Shown: positions 40,253 through 50,149, counted from the stretch's first letter. The stretch: DNA of 64,000 bases from Aliamphritea ceti (GCF_024347215.1 NZ_AP025282.1:1674001-1738000), one strand, 5' to 3'. The notes: generated by a model not told the origin, from the sequence alone. Numbers and translations: made by a program.

Positions 40253-43117
40253 TTATTGTGGCTGGTCAGCGCTTTCACGGCCTTGCTTCAGGAAGTCCTG
40301 CTGCTGCTCGTCAAAGTTCTGGTAGTTTTGCTGCCAGTTGGACGGTGAATTTACCTTCACTGCCTGAACGGCGGTCACCTTGTACTCAGGGCAGTTAGTT
40401 GCCCAGTCAGAGTTGTCGGTGGTTACTACGTTCGCGCCGCTGCCAGGATGGTGGAAGGTGGTGTAAACCACGCCAGGCTGAACTTTATCGGTAATGCGGG
40501 CACGCATTACTGTGTCGCCGGCACGGCTGCTGATGCCAACCCAGTCGCCATCTTTAATGCCGCGTACTTCTGCATCAGAGATGTGCAGATCCAGTACGTC
40601 CTCATCATGCCATGCCTGGTTAGGCGTACGGCGGGTCTGAGCACCTACGTTGTATTGCGACAGGATACGGCCGGTGGTCAGCAATAGCGGGAACTTCCGG
40701 CTAGAGCGTTCTTCGGTTGCAACGTATTCAGTAATGGCAAAGTTGCCCAGGCCAATTGGGAAGCTTTCGATGTGCATGGTTGGCGTACCTTCCGGTGCAG
40801 CATCGTTACATGGCCACTGAATGCTGCCCAGCTCTTCAAGGCGGTCATAGCTAACGCCTTTGAAGGTTGGTGCCAGAGAAGCAATCTCATCCATGATTTC
40901 AGATGGGTGGCTGTAGTTCATTTCGTAACCCAGCGCGTTGGACAGCGCCATTGTTACTTCCCAGTCAGCCATGCCAGCCATTGGTGGCATTACCTGACGA
41001 ACACGGTTGATACGGCGTTCGGCGTTGGTAAAGGTACCGTCTTTCTCGAGGAAAGAAGCGCCTGGCAGGAATACGTGTGCGTACTTAGCTGTTTCGTTCA
41101 GGAAGATGTCCTGGACGATCAGGCAGTCCAGCGCGCGCAGTGCTGCATCTACGTGGTGGGTGTTTGGATCAGACTGTGCAATGTCTTCGCCCTGGCAGTA
41201 CATGCCACGGAAAGTACCGTCGATAGCAGAGTTGAACATGTTAGGAATACGCAGGCCTGGCTCGTTATCGATCTTAACGTTCCAGCTGGCTTCAAAACGT
41301 GCCCGGATAGCATCATCAGCAACGTGCTGGTAACCCGGCAGTTCGTGCGGGAATGAACCCATGTCGCATGAACCCTGTACGTTGTTCTGACCACGCAGTG
41401 GGTTTACACCTACGCCTTCACGGCCGATGTTACCGGTCGCCAGCGCAAGGTTGGCAATACCCATTACCATGCTGGAACCCTGGCTGTGTTCAGTTACACC
41501 CAGACCGTAGAAGATTGCGCCGTTAGGGGCAGCTGCGAACAGGCGTGCTGCGCTGCGTAGTTCAGTAGCAGGAATGCCGGTGATATCTTCAGTTTGCTCT
41601 GGTGCATGACGCTCTTCAGAGATGAATGTACGCCACTTGTTATAAGCTGCATTATCGCAACGCTTGGCGATAAATTCTTTATCTTCCAGGCCTTCAGTGA
41701 TAACAACGTGAGCCATAGCGTTGATGAACGCAACGTTAGTACCTGGACGCAGTTTCAGGTGGTGGTTAGCCTGGATGTGCGGGCTCTTAACCAGTTCAGT
41801 CCGACGTGGATCTGCAATGATCAGCTGCGCACCTTCACGGATACGACGCTTCAGACGTGAGCCGAATACCGGGTGAGCATCAGTCGGGTTAGCACCGATA
41901 ACCATAACCATGTCAGCTTTCATGACAGAGTCGAAAGTCTGTGTACCGGCAGATTCGCCCAGAGTCGTCTTCAGACCGTAACCGGTTGGAGAGTGACATA
42001 CACGTGCGCAAGTATCAGTGTTGTTGTTACCGAAGGCAGCACGGATCAGTTTCTGAACCAGATAAGTTTCTTCGTTAGTACAACGTGAAGATGTGATACC
42101 GCCAACAGATTCACGGCCGTGTTTAGCCTGAATGTCTTTGATGCGGTCTGCAGCAAACGTCAGTGCTTCTTCCCAGCCAACTTTTTTCCATGGCTGATCA
42201 ATAGAGTCACGGATCATTGGCTCAGTAACGCGGTCGTTATGGGTTGCATAACCGAAAGCAAAACGGCCTTTCACACAAGAGTGGCCACGGTTCGCTTCGC
42301 CGTCTTTGAACGGCACCATGCGAATTACTTCGCTACCCTTCATGTCGGCTTTGAATGAACAACCTACACCACAGTATGCGCAGGTAGTGATAACGCTGTG
42401 CTCTGGCTGACCACGTTCAATAACGCTCTTCTCCATCAGAGTAGAGGTTGGGCAGGCCTGTACACAGGCACCACATGAAACACAGTCGGATGCCAGGAAG
42501 CCGTCGTCCTGACCGGCAGCAACTTTAGAGTCGAAACCACGGCCATCGATAGTCAGTGCAAATGTACCCTGAACTTCTTCACAGGCACGTACACAACGGG
42601 AACAAACGATACATTTGCTCGGATCGAAAGTGAAATACGGGTTTGATTCGTCTTTCTTGGCGTCCAGGTGGTTTTCACCTTCAAAGCCGTAACGTACATC
42701 ACGCAGACCAACAGCACCGGCAACGTCCTGCAGTTCGCAGTCACCGTTACTTGGACAAGTCAGGCAGTCCAGAGGGTGGTCGGAAATGTACAGTTCCATG
42801 ATGTTGCGGCGTAGCTTAGCCAGCTTGTTGTTCTGCGTGGTAACGGACATGCCGTTTTCAGCAGGAGTGGTACATGAAGCCGGAGTACCGCGGCGGCCTT
42901 CGATTTCCACGGCGCAGATACGGCAAGAACCGAATGCTTCCAGGTTATCGCTGGCACACAGCTTAGGAATGTTAATGTTAGCTTCGGCAGCAGCACGCAG
43001 TACGGAAGTGCCTTCCGGTACAGTTACGTCCATACCGTCGATGCTCAGTGTCACCAGGTTCTCGGAAACACGGGCCGGCGTACCGTAATCTTTATTAGGA
43101 TCAAAATGTTGCAGCAT
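40253..43117 (-). CDS. fdsA: NAD-dependent formate dehydrogenase alpha subunit
   Basis: A 954-residue Mo-bisMGD subunit oxidising formate to CO2. The N-terminal NuoG-like part has a [2Fe-2S] site (NLEAFGSCRICAVEI), a His/Cys [4Fe-4S] site (HPLDCLTCPSNGDC) and two ferredoxin clusters (CIVCSRCVRACEE and CVSCGACVQACP). The catalytic part starts with CAYCGVGC. The Mo-ligand Cys is in NTDTCARVCHSPTGYGLKTT. Late motifs include HVFLPGASFLEKDGTFTNAE. Length and order match Cupriavidus FdsA. AAGGAG precedes the ATG. Confidence 0.96.
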   Translation of the reverse strand: MLQHFDPNKDYGTPARVSENLVTLSIDGMDVTVPEGTSVLRAAAEANINIPKLCASDNLEAFGSCRICAVEIEGRRGTPASCTTPAENGMSVTTQNNKLAKLRRNIMELYISDHPLDCLTCPSNGDCELQDVAGAVGLRDVRYGFEGENHLDAKKDESNPYFTFDPSKCIVCSRCVRACEEVQGTFALTIDGRGFDSKVAAGQDDGFLASDCVSCGACVQACPTSTLMEKSVIERGQPEHSVITTCAYCGVGCSFKADMKGSEVIRMVPFKDGEANRGHSCVKGRFAFGYATHNDRVTEPMIRDSIDQPWKKVGWEEALTFAADRIKDIQAKHGRESVGGITSSRCTNEETYLVQKLIRAAFGNNNTDTCARVCHSPTGYGLKTTLGESAGTQTFDSVMKADMVMVIGANPTDAHPVFGSRLKRRIREGAQLIIADPRRTELVKSPHIQANHHLKLRPGTNVAFINAMAHVVITEGLEDKEFIAKRCDNAAYNKWRTFISEERHAPEQTEDITGIPATELRSAARLFAAAPNGAIFYGLGVTEHSQGSSMVMGIANLALATGNIGREGVGVNPLRGQNNVQGSCDMGSFPHELPGYQHVADDAIRARFEASWNVKIDNEPGLRIPNMFNSAIDGTFRGMYCQGEDIAQSDPNTHHVDAALRALDCLIVQDIFLNETAKYAHVFLPGASFLEKDGTFTNAERRINRVRQVMPPMAGMADWEVTMALSNALGYEMNYSHPSEIMDEIASLAPTFKGVSYDRLEELGSIQWPCNDAAPEGTPTMHIESFPIGLGNFAITEYVATEERSSRKFPLLLTTGRILSQYNVGAQTRRTPNQAWHDEDVLDLHISDAEVRGIKDGDWVGISSRAGDTVMRARITDKVQPGVVYTTFHHPGSGANVVTTDNSDWATNCPEYKVTAVQAVKVNSPSNWQQNYQNFDEQQQDFLKQGRESADQPQ

Positions 43118-43128
43118 GATCGGACTCC

Positions 43129-44697
43129 TTAAGACGCCATGTCTTCGGTGACGGGTTTATGCAGGTCTTCTGGGAAGTGATTGATAACGCTCTTCACAGG
43201 GAACGGAGTCATACCGCCCATTGCACACAGGGAGCCGTCAATCATGGTATCGCAGAGATCATTTAGTAATTCTAGGTTATCTTCGCGGTTTTCGTCATTG
43301 ACAATACGATCAATGACTTCTACGCCACGGGTAGAACCGATTCGGCAAGGGGTACACTTACCGCAGGATTCAACAACGCAGAATTCCATAGCGAAGCGAG
43401 CCTGCTGGGACATATCTACAGTGTCGTCGAAAGCAACTACGCCACCGTGACCCAGAACAGCGCTTACCGCTGCGAAAGATTCATAGTCCAGAGGTGTGTC
43501 CCACTGGCTTTCTGGCAGGTATGCACCCAGTGGGCCACCTACCTGAACAGCACGCATCGGACGACCGGAGAAAGTACCGCCGCCGAAGTCTTCCAGCAAT
43601 TCACGCAATGTCAGACCGAACGCCAGCTCGACTAAGCCGCCGCGCTTGATGTTGCCGGCCAGTTGGAATGGCAGGGTACCCAGAGAGCGGCCCATGCCGT
43701 AATCTGCGTAAGCCTTGCTGCCTTCAGCCATAATGTAAGGAATAGCAGCCAGAGACAGAACGTTGTTAACAATAGTAGGCTGACCAAACAGGCCAACGAT
43801 TGCTGGGAGAGGTGGTTTAGCACGCACCAGGCCACGTTTACCTTCAAGGCTTTCCAGCAGGGAGGTTTCTTCGCCGCAGATATAAGCGCCAGCGCCCAGA
43901 CGTACTTCCAGGTGGAAGGTCTTGCCGCTGCCCAGAATGTTTTCGCCTAGCAGATTAGCTGCTTCTGCTTTAGCCAGTGCTTCATTTAGCAGTTGGTGAG
44001 CGATAGGGTATTCAGAACGCAGGTAGATGTAACCCTGAGTTGCGCCTACCGCCAGACCTGCAATGGTCATGCCTTCAATAAGCATGAATGGATCAGCTTC
44101 CATTACCATACGGTCAGCGAAGGTACCGGAGTCACCCTCATCGGCGTTACAAACGATGTATTTTTGAGCCGCATCACCCGGTGCAACAGCATCGTGTACT
44201 GTCTGCCACTTAATACCGGTAGGGAAGGCTGCACCACCACGGCCACGCAGGCCGGAGTTTTTAACTTCATCAACGATTGCCTGGCCAGACATTTCCAGAG
44301 CCTTCTTCAGGCCTTTGAAACCGTCGTGAGCTTGATAGTCTTCAAGGCTGACCGGATCAGTAATACCGGCACGGGCGAAGGTCAGACGCTGCTGTTTCTT
44401 CAGGTAAGGGATTTCTTCGGTAAGGCCCTGGCACAGTGGGTGGCTCAGGCCGCCGTTTACGAAATCTGCATCGAACAGGCTGTCGATATCTTTGGCTTCG
44501 ACAGGACCGAAAGCAACACGGCCGTTAGCAGTTTCAACTTCAACCAGAGGTTCCAGCCAGAACATACCGCGTGAGCTGTTACGTACTATCTCGATGTCTG
44601 CACCGCGATTTTTTGCTTCAACGGCCAATTCAGTAGCCAGGCGCTCAGCACCCATTGCCAGGGCAGTGGTATCCCGTGGGATATAAACTTTAACCAT
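43129..44697 (-). CDS. fdsB: NAD-dependent formate dehydrogenase beta subunit
   Basis: A 522-residue NuoF-like flavoprotein that passes electrons to NAD+. Visible: NSGLRGRGGAAFPTGIKWQ (FMN/NAD site), GAGAYICGEETSLLESLEG (nucleotide loop) and SCGKCTPCRIGSTRGVEV ([4Fe-4S]). The N-terminal 100 residues are the thioredoxin-like extension of FdsB/HoxF proteins. The start overlaps the fdsG stop codon (TAATG). Confidence 0.95.
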   Translation of the reverse strand: MVKVYIPRDTTALAMGAERLATELAVEAKNRGADIEIVRNSSRGMFWLEPLVEVETANGRVAFGPVEAKDIDSLFDADFVNGGLSHPLCQGLTEEIPYLKKQQRLTFARAGITDPVSLEDYQAHDGFKGLKKALEMSGQAIVDEVKNSGLRGRGGAAFPTGIKWQTVHDAVAPGDAAQKYIVCNADEGDSGTFADRMVMEADPFMLIEGMTIAGLAVGATQGYIYLRSEYPIAHQLLNEALAKAEAANLLGENILGSGKTFHLEVRLGAGAYICGEETSLLESLEGKRGLVRAKPPLPAIVGLFGQPTIVNNVLSLAAIPYIMAEGSKAYADYGMGRSLGTLPFQLAGNIKRGGLVELAFGLTLRELLEDFGGGTFSGRPMRAVQVGGPLGAYLPESQWDTPLDYESFAAVSAVLGHGGVVAFDDTVDMSQQARFAMEFCVVESCGKCTPCRIGSTRGVEVIDRIVNDENREDNLELLNDLCDTMIDGSLCAMGGMTPFPVKSVINHFPEDLHKPVTEDMAS

Positions 44698-45188
44698 TAC
44701 TTCACCTCCAGCGCTTGGGTAGACAGCTGATCGACTAGCTGGTCGAACTTGCTTGCTGTTACACGGCCAACGACATCGTCATTTACCTGAATGGATGGTG
44801 CGCATGCGCAGTTACCCAGGCAGTAAACAGGCTCCAGAGACATTTGCTGATCAGCGCTTGTCTGGTGGAAACCAATGCCCAGCTTCTCTTTAACATGTGC
44901 TTCCAGCTGACGTGAGCCCATAGACTGGCAGGCTTCAGCGCGGCATACCTGAATGGTGTGCTTACCCGGTGGGGTAGTACGGAAGTGATGGTAGAAACTG
45001 ATAACGCCATGGACTTCAGCGCGGGACTGAGCCATACCTTCCGCAATAATGCTTACGGCGTCGGTATGGATATAACCCTGGGCGTCCTGAATGGCGTGCA
45101 AGATAGGTAACATTGCGCCGGGAAGATTCTTCATCTCCTCGACAATGTCACTGACTTGCTGGCGACTCTGCTCGTTGAATGCAGTCAT
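44697..45188 (-). CDS. fdsG: NAD-dependent formate dehydrogenase gamma subunit
   Basis: A 163-residue NuoE-like thioredoxin-fold protein. Its [2Fe-2S] cysteines lie in QVCRAEACQSMGS and YCLGNCACAPSIQVND. It is the first gene of the fds operon, preceded by AGGTGAG. It relays electrons with FdsB. Confidence 0.94.
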   Translation of the reverse strand: MTAFNEQSRQQVSDIVEEMKNLPGAMLPILHAIQDAQGYIHTDAVSIIAEGMAQSRAEVHGVISFYHHFRTTPPGKHTIQVCRAEACQSMGSRQLEAHVKEKLGIGFHQTSADQQMSLEPVYCLGNCACAPSIQVNDDVVGRVTASKFDQLVDQLSTQALEVK

Positions 45189-45565
45189 TTTTTGCTCACC
45201 TGCTTTAAGTTTCTCAGCTTTTTTTGATTATCCGGCTTATTAATCTGCCGGTTTAACCAAAAAATGTAATGCTGAGCAGCTCTTGTTGAATAATTTAACC
45301 GGGAATAAACCGTTCACCGAAAGGCAACGGGTTACAGAAAAACACCCTTTTGCCTGCGATTAGCAGTAAAATTCACAGCCTGTTTATCTGAGTGCGACAC
45401 TGCTGTTCGTAATTACTCATTATTAAGTATTACAAATGCAAACGACTCTTATTTATAATTTATATATGAACTCATCTTCATATTTGGCTAAAATGAGTAC
45501 AGATTTATCCCTTTTAGATGCGCTTAAGGTAGCATCGGGCCAATGAATAGAAAATATGAACAATT
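45189..45565. promoter_or_regulatory. Divergent promoter region between fdsG and the regulator gene
   Basis: A 377-bp AT-rich gap with no ORF. It holds an AT stretch (about 45445-45475) and a TGAACTCAT...ATGAGTAC imperfect dyad (about 45467-45499). No sigma-54 motif was found toward fdsG. The region presumably contains both promoters and the regulator's sites. Confidence 0.45.
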
Positions 45566-46642
45566 ATGCATATTAAGAGAATACAAGTTGTACCGGGATG
45601 GTCGTTCAGGGATGAAAGTGGCAATGAGCTGAATCCGCAACTGTTCAGTTTGCTGGCGGCTATCCACGAACATGGCAAACTGACAGCAGCCACAAAAAGT
45701 GTAGGGATTTCCTACCGTCACGGTTGGAATCTGTTAAATACCTGGGCAGCATTTTTTGGTGTGCCGCTGGTACATATGCAGAAAGGTAAGGGGGCTACCC
45801 TGACCCCTCTGGGGGACAAGTTACTCTGGGCCAAGCAGCGGGTTGTTGCCCGTTTGGAGCCGCAATTAGATAGCTTGACGTCGCAACTGAATCTGGAAAT
45901 TCATCGTGCGCTTGAAGGTGTCAGCCCTTTAGTGCGGGTGCATGCAAGCTATGGGTACGCTGTGGCTCTGTTACCTGAGCACGCCAATGAAATTCAGTTA
46001 GATTTACAATATAAAAGCGGTGAAGAAGCTTTGGCTGCACTGAACCGAGGCGCCTGTGATATTGCTGGTTTTCATGTACCTATTGAAGGCATGAGCCAGG
46101 CGCAAATAGAAAAGTATGGCCGTTACCTGAAGCCCCGTGTGCATAAAGTGATTCAGTTTATAACCCGGCGACAGGGTTTGATTGTGAAACGTGATAATCC
46201 TTGTGAAATTCAGGGGTTGAGTGACCTGCTGCGTAAAGACGTACGGTTTATTAACCGACAGGAAGATTCAGGTACTCGCACATTACTTGATGAACTGCTC
46301 CGTCGTGAAAAGATTAATCCTGCAAAAGTATCCGGCTACGACGATGAAGAATTCACTCATTCTGCAGTCGCAGCCTATGTTGCAGCTGGTATGGCTGATG
46401 TAGGTATTGGTGTAGAGGCGGCAGCCAGACAGTTTAATCTTGATTTTATACCGTTATCTTATGAGCGGTATCTGTTTGTTTGCCATCATCGTAGTTTGCA
46501 GCAGGAAGCGATCATCAGATTTCTGGAAATGATCCGTACCAGTCAGTTCTATCAGGCGGTACGAGAGTTGCCAGGCTATAGCCCGGACCTCTGTGGCGAT
46601 GTGGTAGGTGTTGAAGAAGCGTTGAGTCAGTCTTCTTCTTAA
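45566..46642 (+). CDS. ModE-like HTH plus molybdate/periplasmic-binding-like domain regulator
   Basis: A 358-residue regulator. Residues 20-90 are a ModE/LysR-like winged helix (NPQLFSLLAAIHEHGKLTAA and SVGISYRHGWNLLNTWAAFF). Residues about 120-340 are a periplasmic-binding-protein-like domain of the molybdate-sensing COG1910 type: DIAGFHVPIEGMSQAQIEKY, VKRDNPCEIQGLSDLLRKDV, FINRQEDSGTRTLLDELL and GMADVGIGVEAAARQFNLDF. It is divergent from the fds operon encoding a molybdoenzyme, so it is the likely regulator. Whether it senses molybdate, formate or another small anion is unknown. Confidence 0.85.
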   Translation: MHIKRIQVVPGWSFRDESGNELNPQLFSLLAAIHEHGKLTAATKSVGISYRHGWNLLNTWAAFFGVPLVHMQKGKGATLTPLGDKLLWAKQRVVARLEPQLDSLTSQLNLEIHRALEGVSPLVRVHASYGYAVALLPEHANEIQLDLQYKSGEEALAALNRGACDIAGFHVPIEGMSQAQIEKYGRYLKPRVHKVIQFITRRQGLIVKRDNPCEIQGLSDLLRKDVRFINRQEDSGTRTLLDELLRREKINPAKVSGYDDEEFTHSAVAAYVAAGMADVGIGVEAAARQFNLDFIPLSYERYLFVCHHRSLQQEAIIRFLEMIRTSQFYQAVRELPGYSPDLCGDVVGVEEALSQSSS

Positions 46643-46795
46643 TTTCTCTGTGTAGATTACTCTCAGTAAATTATGTCTGCGTGCATTATAAGTTAGCTGT
46701 TCGTATAAGAGATGTGCGTTTGGTGTATGCCCGTTAGCTCAATGAGTACTGAGAAAGCCGCTGTGGTTAGCAGAAGCATATAAAGGAAAGGGTAG

Positions 46796-47572
46796 ATGGA
46801 AGGCTTAGAGTATTACCAGTATGCGCTAATCGGTGTGATTTTTATCTGGAGTGGTTTCGTTCGAAGCGGGCTGGGATTTGGCGGTGCAGTATTAGCGCTG
46901 CCGTTCTTGTTATTGATCAAAGATGATCCGTTAATTTTCTTGCCAATTATCGGCGTGCATCTGTTGTTCTTTTCAGTGTTGATTACCTGGAAGAGTAGCC
47001 GTAGCCAGTCAGACAGCAGCAGTTTTTTCGAATCCTCATCGATTGACTGGCCGTATCTGAAGTACAGTCTGAAGGTAATGATCATCCCGAAGCTGATTGG
47101 GGTATTCGGCCTGCTAACGCTACCGGCTACCCTGATGAGCAGCATTATTTACGTGATTGTTATTGCCTATGCCATTTCTTATGTTCTGAATAAACCGCTG
47201 AAGAGTAACAGTAAAACGCTGGATACCGTGTTTCTGATACTGGGTGGTTATATCAGTGGTACATCGTTAATCGGAGCGCCGCTTATCGTTGCCGTGTTTG
47301 TGTCTAATGTAGCCAAACATAAGTTGCGGGATACGCTATTTATTCTCTGGTCGATTCTGGTACTGATAAAGCTCGTATCTTTTGTGATTGCGGGTGTGGA
47401 TTTGCAGCTGATTCATCATTTGTGGTTATTGCCACTGGGATATATTGGTCATCTTATTGGTGAAAAAGCACATCAGAAAATGTTGGCTGCAGAAACGCCA
47501 GTGTTCTTCAGGGTCTTGGGCAGTGTGCTGATTGTTGTCAGTGCGATAGGGCTGGTGAAGGCTGTTATTTAG
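46796..47572 (+). CDS. TSUP-family (TauE/SafE) transporter
   Basis: A 258-residue membrane protein with about eight hydrophobic helices and the TSUP N-terminal motif GFVRSGLGFGGAVLALPFLL. The second repeat contains LGGYISGTSLIGAPLIVAVF. TSUP proteins move sulfur-containing or other small organic anions such as sulfite, sulfoacetate or 2-oxo acids. A strong AAAGGAAAGGG site precedes the ATG. It is followed by a terminator and has no evident partner gene. Confidence 0.9.
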   Translation: MEGLEYYQYALIGVIFIWSGFVRSGLGFGGAVLALPFLLLIKDDPLIFLPIIGVHLLFFSVLITWKSSRSQSDSSSFFESSSIDWPYLKYSLKVMIIPKLIGVFGLLTLPATLMSSIIYVIVIAYAISYVLNKPLKSNSKTLDTVFLILGGYISGTSLIGAPLIVAVFVSNVAKHKLRDTLFILWSILVLIKLVSFVIAGVDLQLIHHLWLLPLGYIGHLIGEKAHQKMLAAETPVFFRVLGSVLIVVSAIGLVKAVI

Positions 47573-47609
47573 TAGCTGCTGTTTTAATGCTGATTTAGAG
47601 CTGAAAAAG

Positions 47610-47635
47610 CCGCTGGAATATCCGGCGGTTTTTTT
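47610..47635 (+). terminator. Terminator after TSUP gene
   Basis: CCGCTGGA and TCCGGCGG pair (one G-U) around ATA, followed by seven T residues. Confidence 0.9.
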
Positions 47636-47806
47636 ATGCAGAGTGTCAGATTCTTTATTGAATAATGTCCATCATGTGTCAAACCAGCTTCTGGATGACA
47701 CTAATTTGTCCAGTGGCCGATAGTGATGTCCGGCTTTTGAGCAGGTCTTGTTTCCGTATCGGTGAAATGTCTGGAGCTCTTAGATTATGTCAGCAGCTCT
47801 CTGGTC

Positions 47807-48709
47807 TTAATTTGTGCGTTTTTTAAAGCGTTCAGTCAGATCGAACATGTTCTCCAACTCGCGCATTCGCTCGGACGTTTGCGCCCAGAGCTTTTCTTCC
47901 AGTGCAACAACCAGTGCTTCGGCAAAAAACAGAGTGACTACTCCGGAGTCCCAGCCGGATTTTCCTTCGATACGAATGGGCAGAGTGTGGTCTGCATAAC
48001 CAGCAACCGGAGACAGCCACTGGTCCGTGAAAAGTATGATTTTAGCGCCTCGGGAATTAGCTAATCGACTGGTGGTAATAAGGTCCTGTTCGTAGCGGCG
48101 TACGTCGAAAACGATGAGTACGTCATCAGCTTTGATTTTCAGTAAGTGGTGCGGCCAGAGTGCTACTGCTTCCGGAAAAATGTGAACATTTTCACGGATT
48201 ACTTCTAAGTGAGTATTCAGATAGCGGGCGAAAGCACTGGTAATTCGTCCACCAACAATATGCAGAGCACGGTCCTGTTGGGCGAGAAGATCGACTATGG
48301 CATCAAACTGTTCGTGACTAATCTGATTAAGGCTGTGGCGCAGGTTAGTGGTTACCGTTTCTGCCACTTTGTTCAGTACATGACTTTCCGGAGCATCCGC
48401 CGCCCACTGATCATGCTTGGTGATAGGGTCTGAAAGGGTTTGTTGCAGCTCGTCTTTCAGTTCCTTCTGGAAAGTGGTGAAACTGGAGTAACCGATTTTC
48501 TTCAGGGTGCGCATGACTGTAGGCGTCGACACGCCGCAACTTTCCGATAATTCAGTAATAGACACCATGCCTGACATTGGATAGTTAGCCAGTAAATGAT
48601 TAACGATCTTCATTTCAGCCGGGCTGAACTGGTTCAGCTGGGAGCGGATTAATTCGGCAATTGTATGGCTGTTATCCGGGGCTGTCGGGTTGTCATTCAT
48701 TGGCGGCAT
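47807..48709 (-). CDS. MurR/RpiR-family transcriptional regulator
   Basis: A 300-residue regulator. The N-terminal RpiR helix-turn-helix spans residues 15-85 (VNHLLANYPMSGMVSITELS and CGVSTPTVMRTLKKIGYSSF). The C-terminal SIS domain covers about 125-260 (ALHIVGGRITSAFARYLNTH and VLIVFDVRRYEQDLITTSRL), which usually binds phosphosugars but in other members senses other ligands. It is divergent from the TRAP transporter operon, so it is the likely local controller. Start M1 or M4 is ambiguous. Confidence 0.92.
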   Translation of the reverse strand: MPPMNDNPTAPDNSHTIAELIRSQLNQFSPAEMKIVNHLLANYPMSGMVSITELSESCGVSTPTVMRTLKKIGYSSFTTFQKELKDELQQTLSDPITKHDQWAADAPESHVLNKVAETVTTNLRHSLNQISHEQFDAIVDLLAQQDRALHIVGGRITSAFARYLNTHLEVIRENVHIFPEAVALWPHHLLKIKADDVLIVFDVRRYEQDLITTSRLANSRGAKIILFTDQWLSPVAGYADHTLPIRIEGKSGWDSGVVTLFFAEALVVALEEKLWAQTSERMRELENMFDLTERFKKRTN

Positions 48710-48926
48710 ACTCGTAGTCGGGTGGCGGTGAGGCGCTATTCTACAGTGTTTTACTGTAATTATTCGTATGTAGATATGGCTCTACAGTCTACTCCTGAGG
48801 TGCTTCTTATTTTTACTCAAAACCGTGTTTTAAAGCTTGCTATAAAGCTTAGCCATTAACTCAACCAGTAAGTCTGCTGAATAAATTAATTGCTGATTTG
48901 AAGCACGTTTTTTTGTAAAGCCTGTT

Positions 48927-48986
48927 TGTAATTTACCTTACATAAAAAATTTGACAAGTAAAATATGTAATGTATAAATGTTTACA
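48927..48986 (+). promoter_or_regulatory. TRAP-operon promoter with flanking TGTAA/TTACA dyads
   Basis: The -35 TTGACA is at 48951-48956 and a TATAAA-type -10 at about 48973-48979 (16-17 bp). TGTAA-N6-TTACA (48927-48942) lies just upstream and TGTAA-N11-TTACA (48966-48986) overlaps the -10 and start. Such paired sites suit a repressor, presumably the divergent RpiR protein. The rest of the 365-bp gap shows no gene. Confidence 0.6.
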
Positions 48987-49074
48987 TCCATGAGCTTGTT
49001 GCTCAGACTGGATCAGATTCGTGACGTTCGGAATACAAAAAAAATAATCTTGCTGATACAGCAGAGGACAGAGA

Positions 49075-50127
49075 ATGAATAAGAATAAACGCGATTTTAT
49101 AAAGAAGGCGGTCGTCGGTGGTGCAGCAACGGCTGCAGCTGCGGTTAGCGCGCCATATGTGCAGGCCAAGTCGGCGCCAATCAAGTGGCGTTTACAGACG
49201 TATGCCGGTGCGGCTTTGGGTGAGCATGTTATCAAGCCTGCCGTTGATGCATTCAACAAGGCTGCCAACGGTGAGATGGAAATTGAGCTGTACTATGCTG
49301 ATCAGCTGATTCCTACCCCTGAACTGTTCCGTGCCCTGCAGAAAGGCACAATCGATGCGGTTCAGAGTGACGATGATTCTATGGGAGCACCTGTCGATAT
49401 CTCTGCATTCGGTGGTTATTTCCCGTTCGCTACCCGTTATAGCCTGGATGTACCGGTTCTCTTTGAACAGTACGGCCTGAAAGAAATCTGGGAAGAAGCA
49501 TACGATGAAGTCGGTGTTAAGTGGCTGAGTGCCGGCGCATGGGATCCATGTCATTTCGCAACCAAAGAACCAATCAATAGCCTGGCTGATCTGAAAGGTA
49601 AGCGGGTATTCACTTTCCCGACAGCAGGTCGTTTCCTCAACCGCTTTGGTGTTATCCCGGTAACTCTGCCGTTTGAAGATGTTGAAGTTGCGTTACAGAC
49701 TGGCGAGCTGGACGGTGTAGCCTGGTCGGGTATCACCGAGGATTACACTTCGGGCTGGGCTGAAGGTACAGGTTACTTCCTGACCAATAACATCTCCGGT
49801 GCCTGGTGTGGTTCTTTCTTTGCCAACTCCGATTCCTGGGCGAAAGTGCCTGATCATCTGAAGGAATTGTGGCAGCTGTGTATGGATAGCTCTCACTATT
49901 ATCGTCAGTACTGGTACTGGGGTGGTGAAGCACAACTACGTGTGGAAGGTACCAAGATGCAACTGACCTCCATTCCGGATGAAGAATGGGCATTGGTTGA
50001 GGCCGAAGGTAAGAAGTACTGGGAAGAAGTTGCTGCTACCAGTGACCGCGCCAAGAAAGTGGTGGATATCTTCAAGAAGTACAACGAGACCATGGAAAAA
50101 GCCGGTCGTCCTTACCGCTACAGCTAA
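49075..50127 (+). CDS. TRAP transporter substrate-binding protein (DctP family)
   Basis: A 350-residue periplasmic protein with an N-terminal Tat-like signal (KRDFIKKAVVGGAATAAAAV, cleaved after about residue 26 near YVQAKS). The binding fold shows IKWRLQTYAGAALGEHVIKP, ELFRALQKGTIDAVQSDDDS, LADLKGKRVFTFPTAGRFLN and VEVALQTGELDGVAWSGITE, the last being the dimer/ligand segment. The ligand is unknown; neighbouring enzymes suggest an amine or amino alcohol. AGAGGAC precedes the ATG. A terminator follows the gene. Confidence 0.94.
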   Translation: MNKNKRDFIKKAVVGGAATAAAAVSAPYVQAKSAPIKWRLQTYAGAALGEHVIKPAVDAFNKAANGEMEIELYYADQLIPTPELFRALQKGTIDAVQSDDDSMGAPVDISAFGGYFPFATRYSLDVPVLFEQYGLKEIWEEAYDEVGVKWLSAGAWDPCHFATKEPINSLADLKGKRVFTFPTAGRFLNRFGVIPVTLPFEDVEVALQTGELDGVAWSGITEDYTSGWAEGTGYFLTNNISGAWCGSFFANSDSWAKVPDHLKELWQLCMDSSHYYRQYWYWGGEAQLRVEGTKMQLTSIPDEEWALVEAEGKKYWEEVAATSDRAKKVVDIFKKYNETMEKAGRPYRYS

Positions 50128-50149
50128 ACACTGCTGCGGTTATCTTAGT

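Noticed and set aside
40772..41356. 194-codon plus-strand ORF
   Set aside because: Antisense to fdsA; the same codon-bias effect recurs in several frames of that gene.
43993..44574. 193-codon plus-strand ORF
   Set aside because: Antisense to fdsB; low-complexity composition and no motif.
45189..45565. Sigma-54 promoter or molybdenum-cofactor riboswitch for fdsG
   Set aside because: No GG-N10-GC element and no recognisable riboswitch core in this gap.
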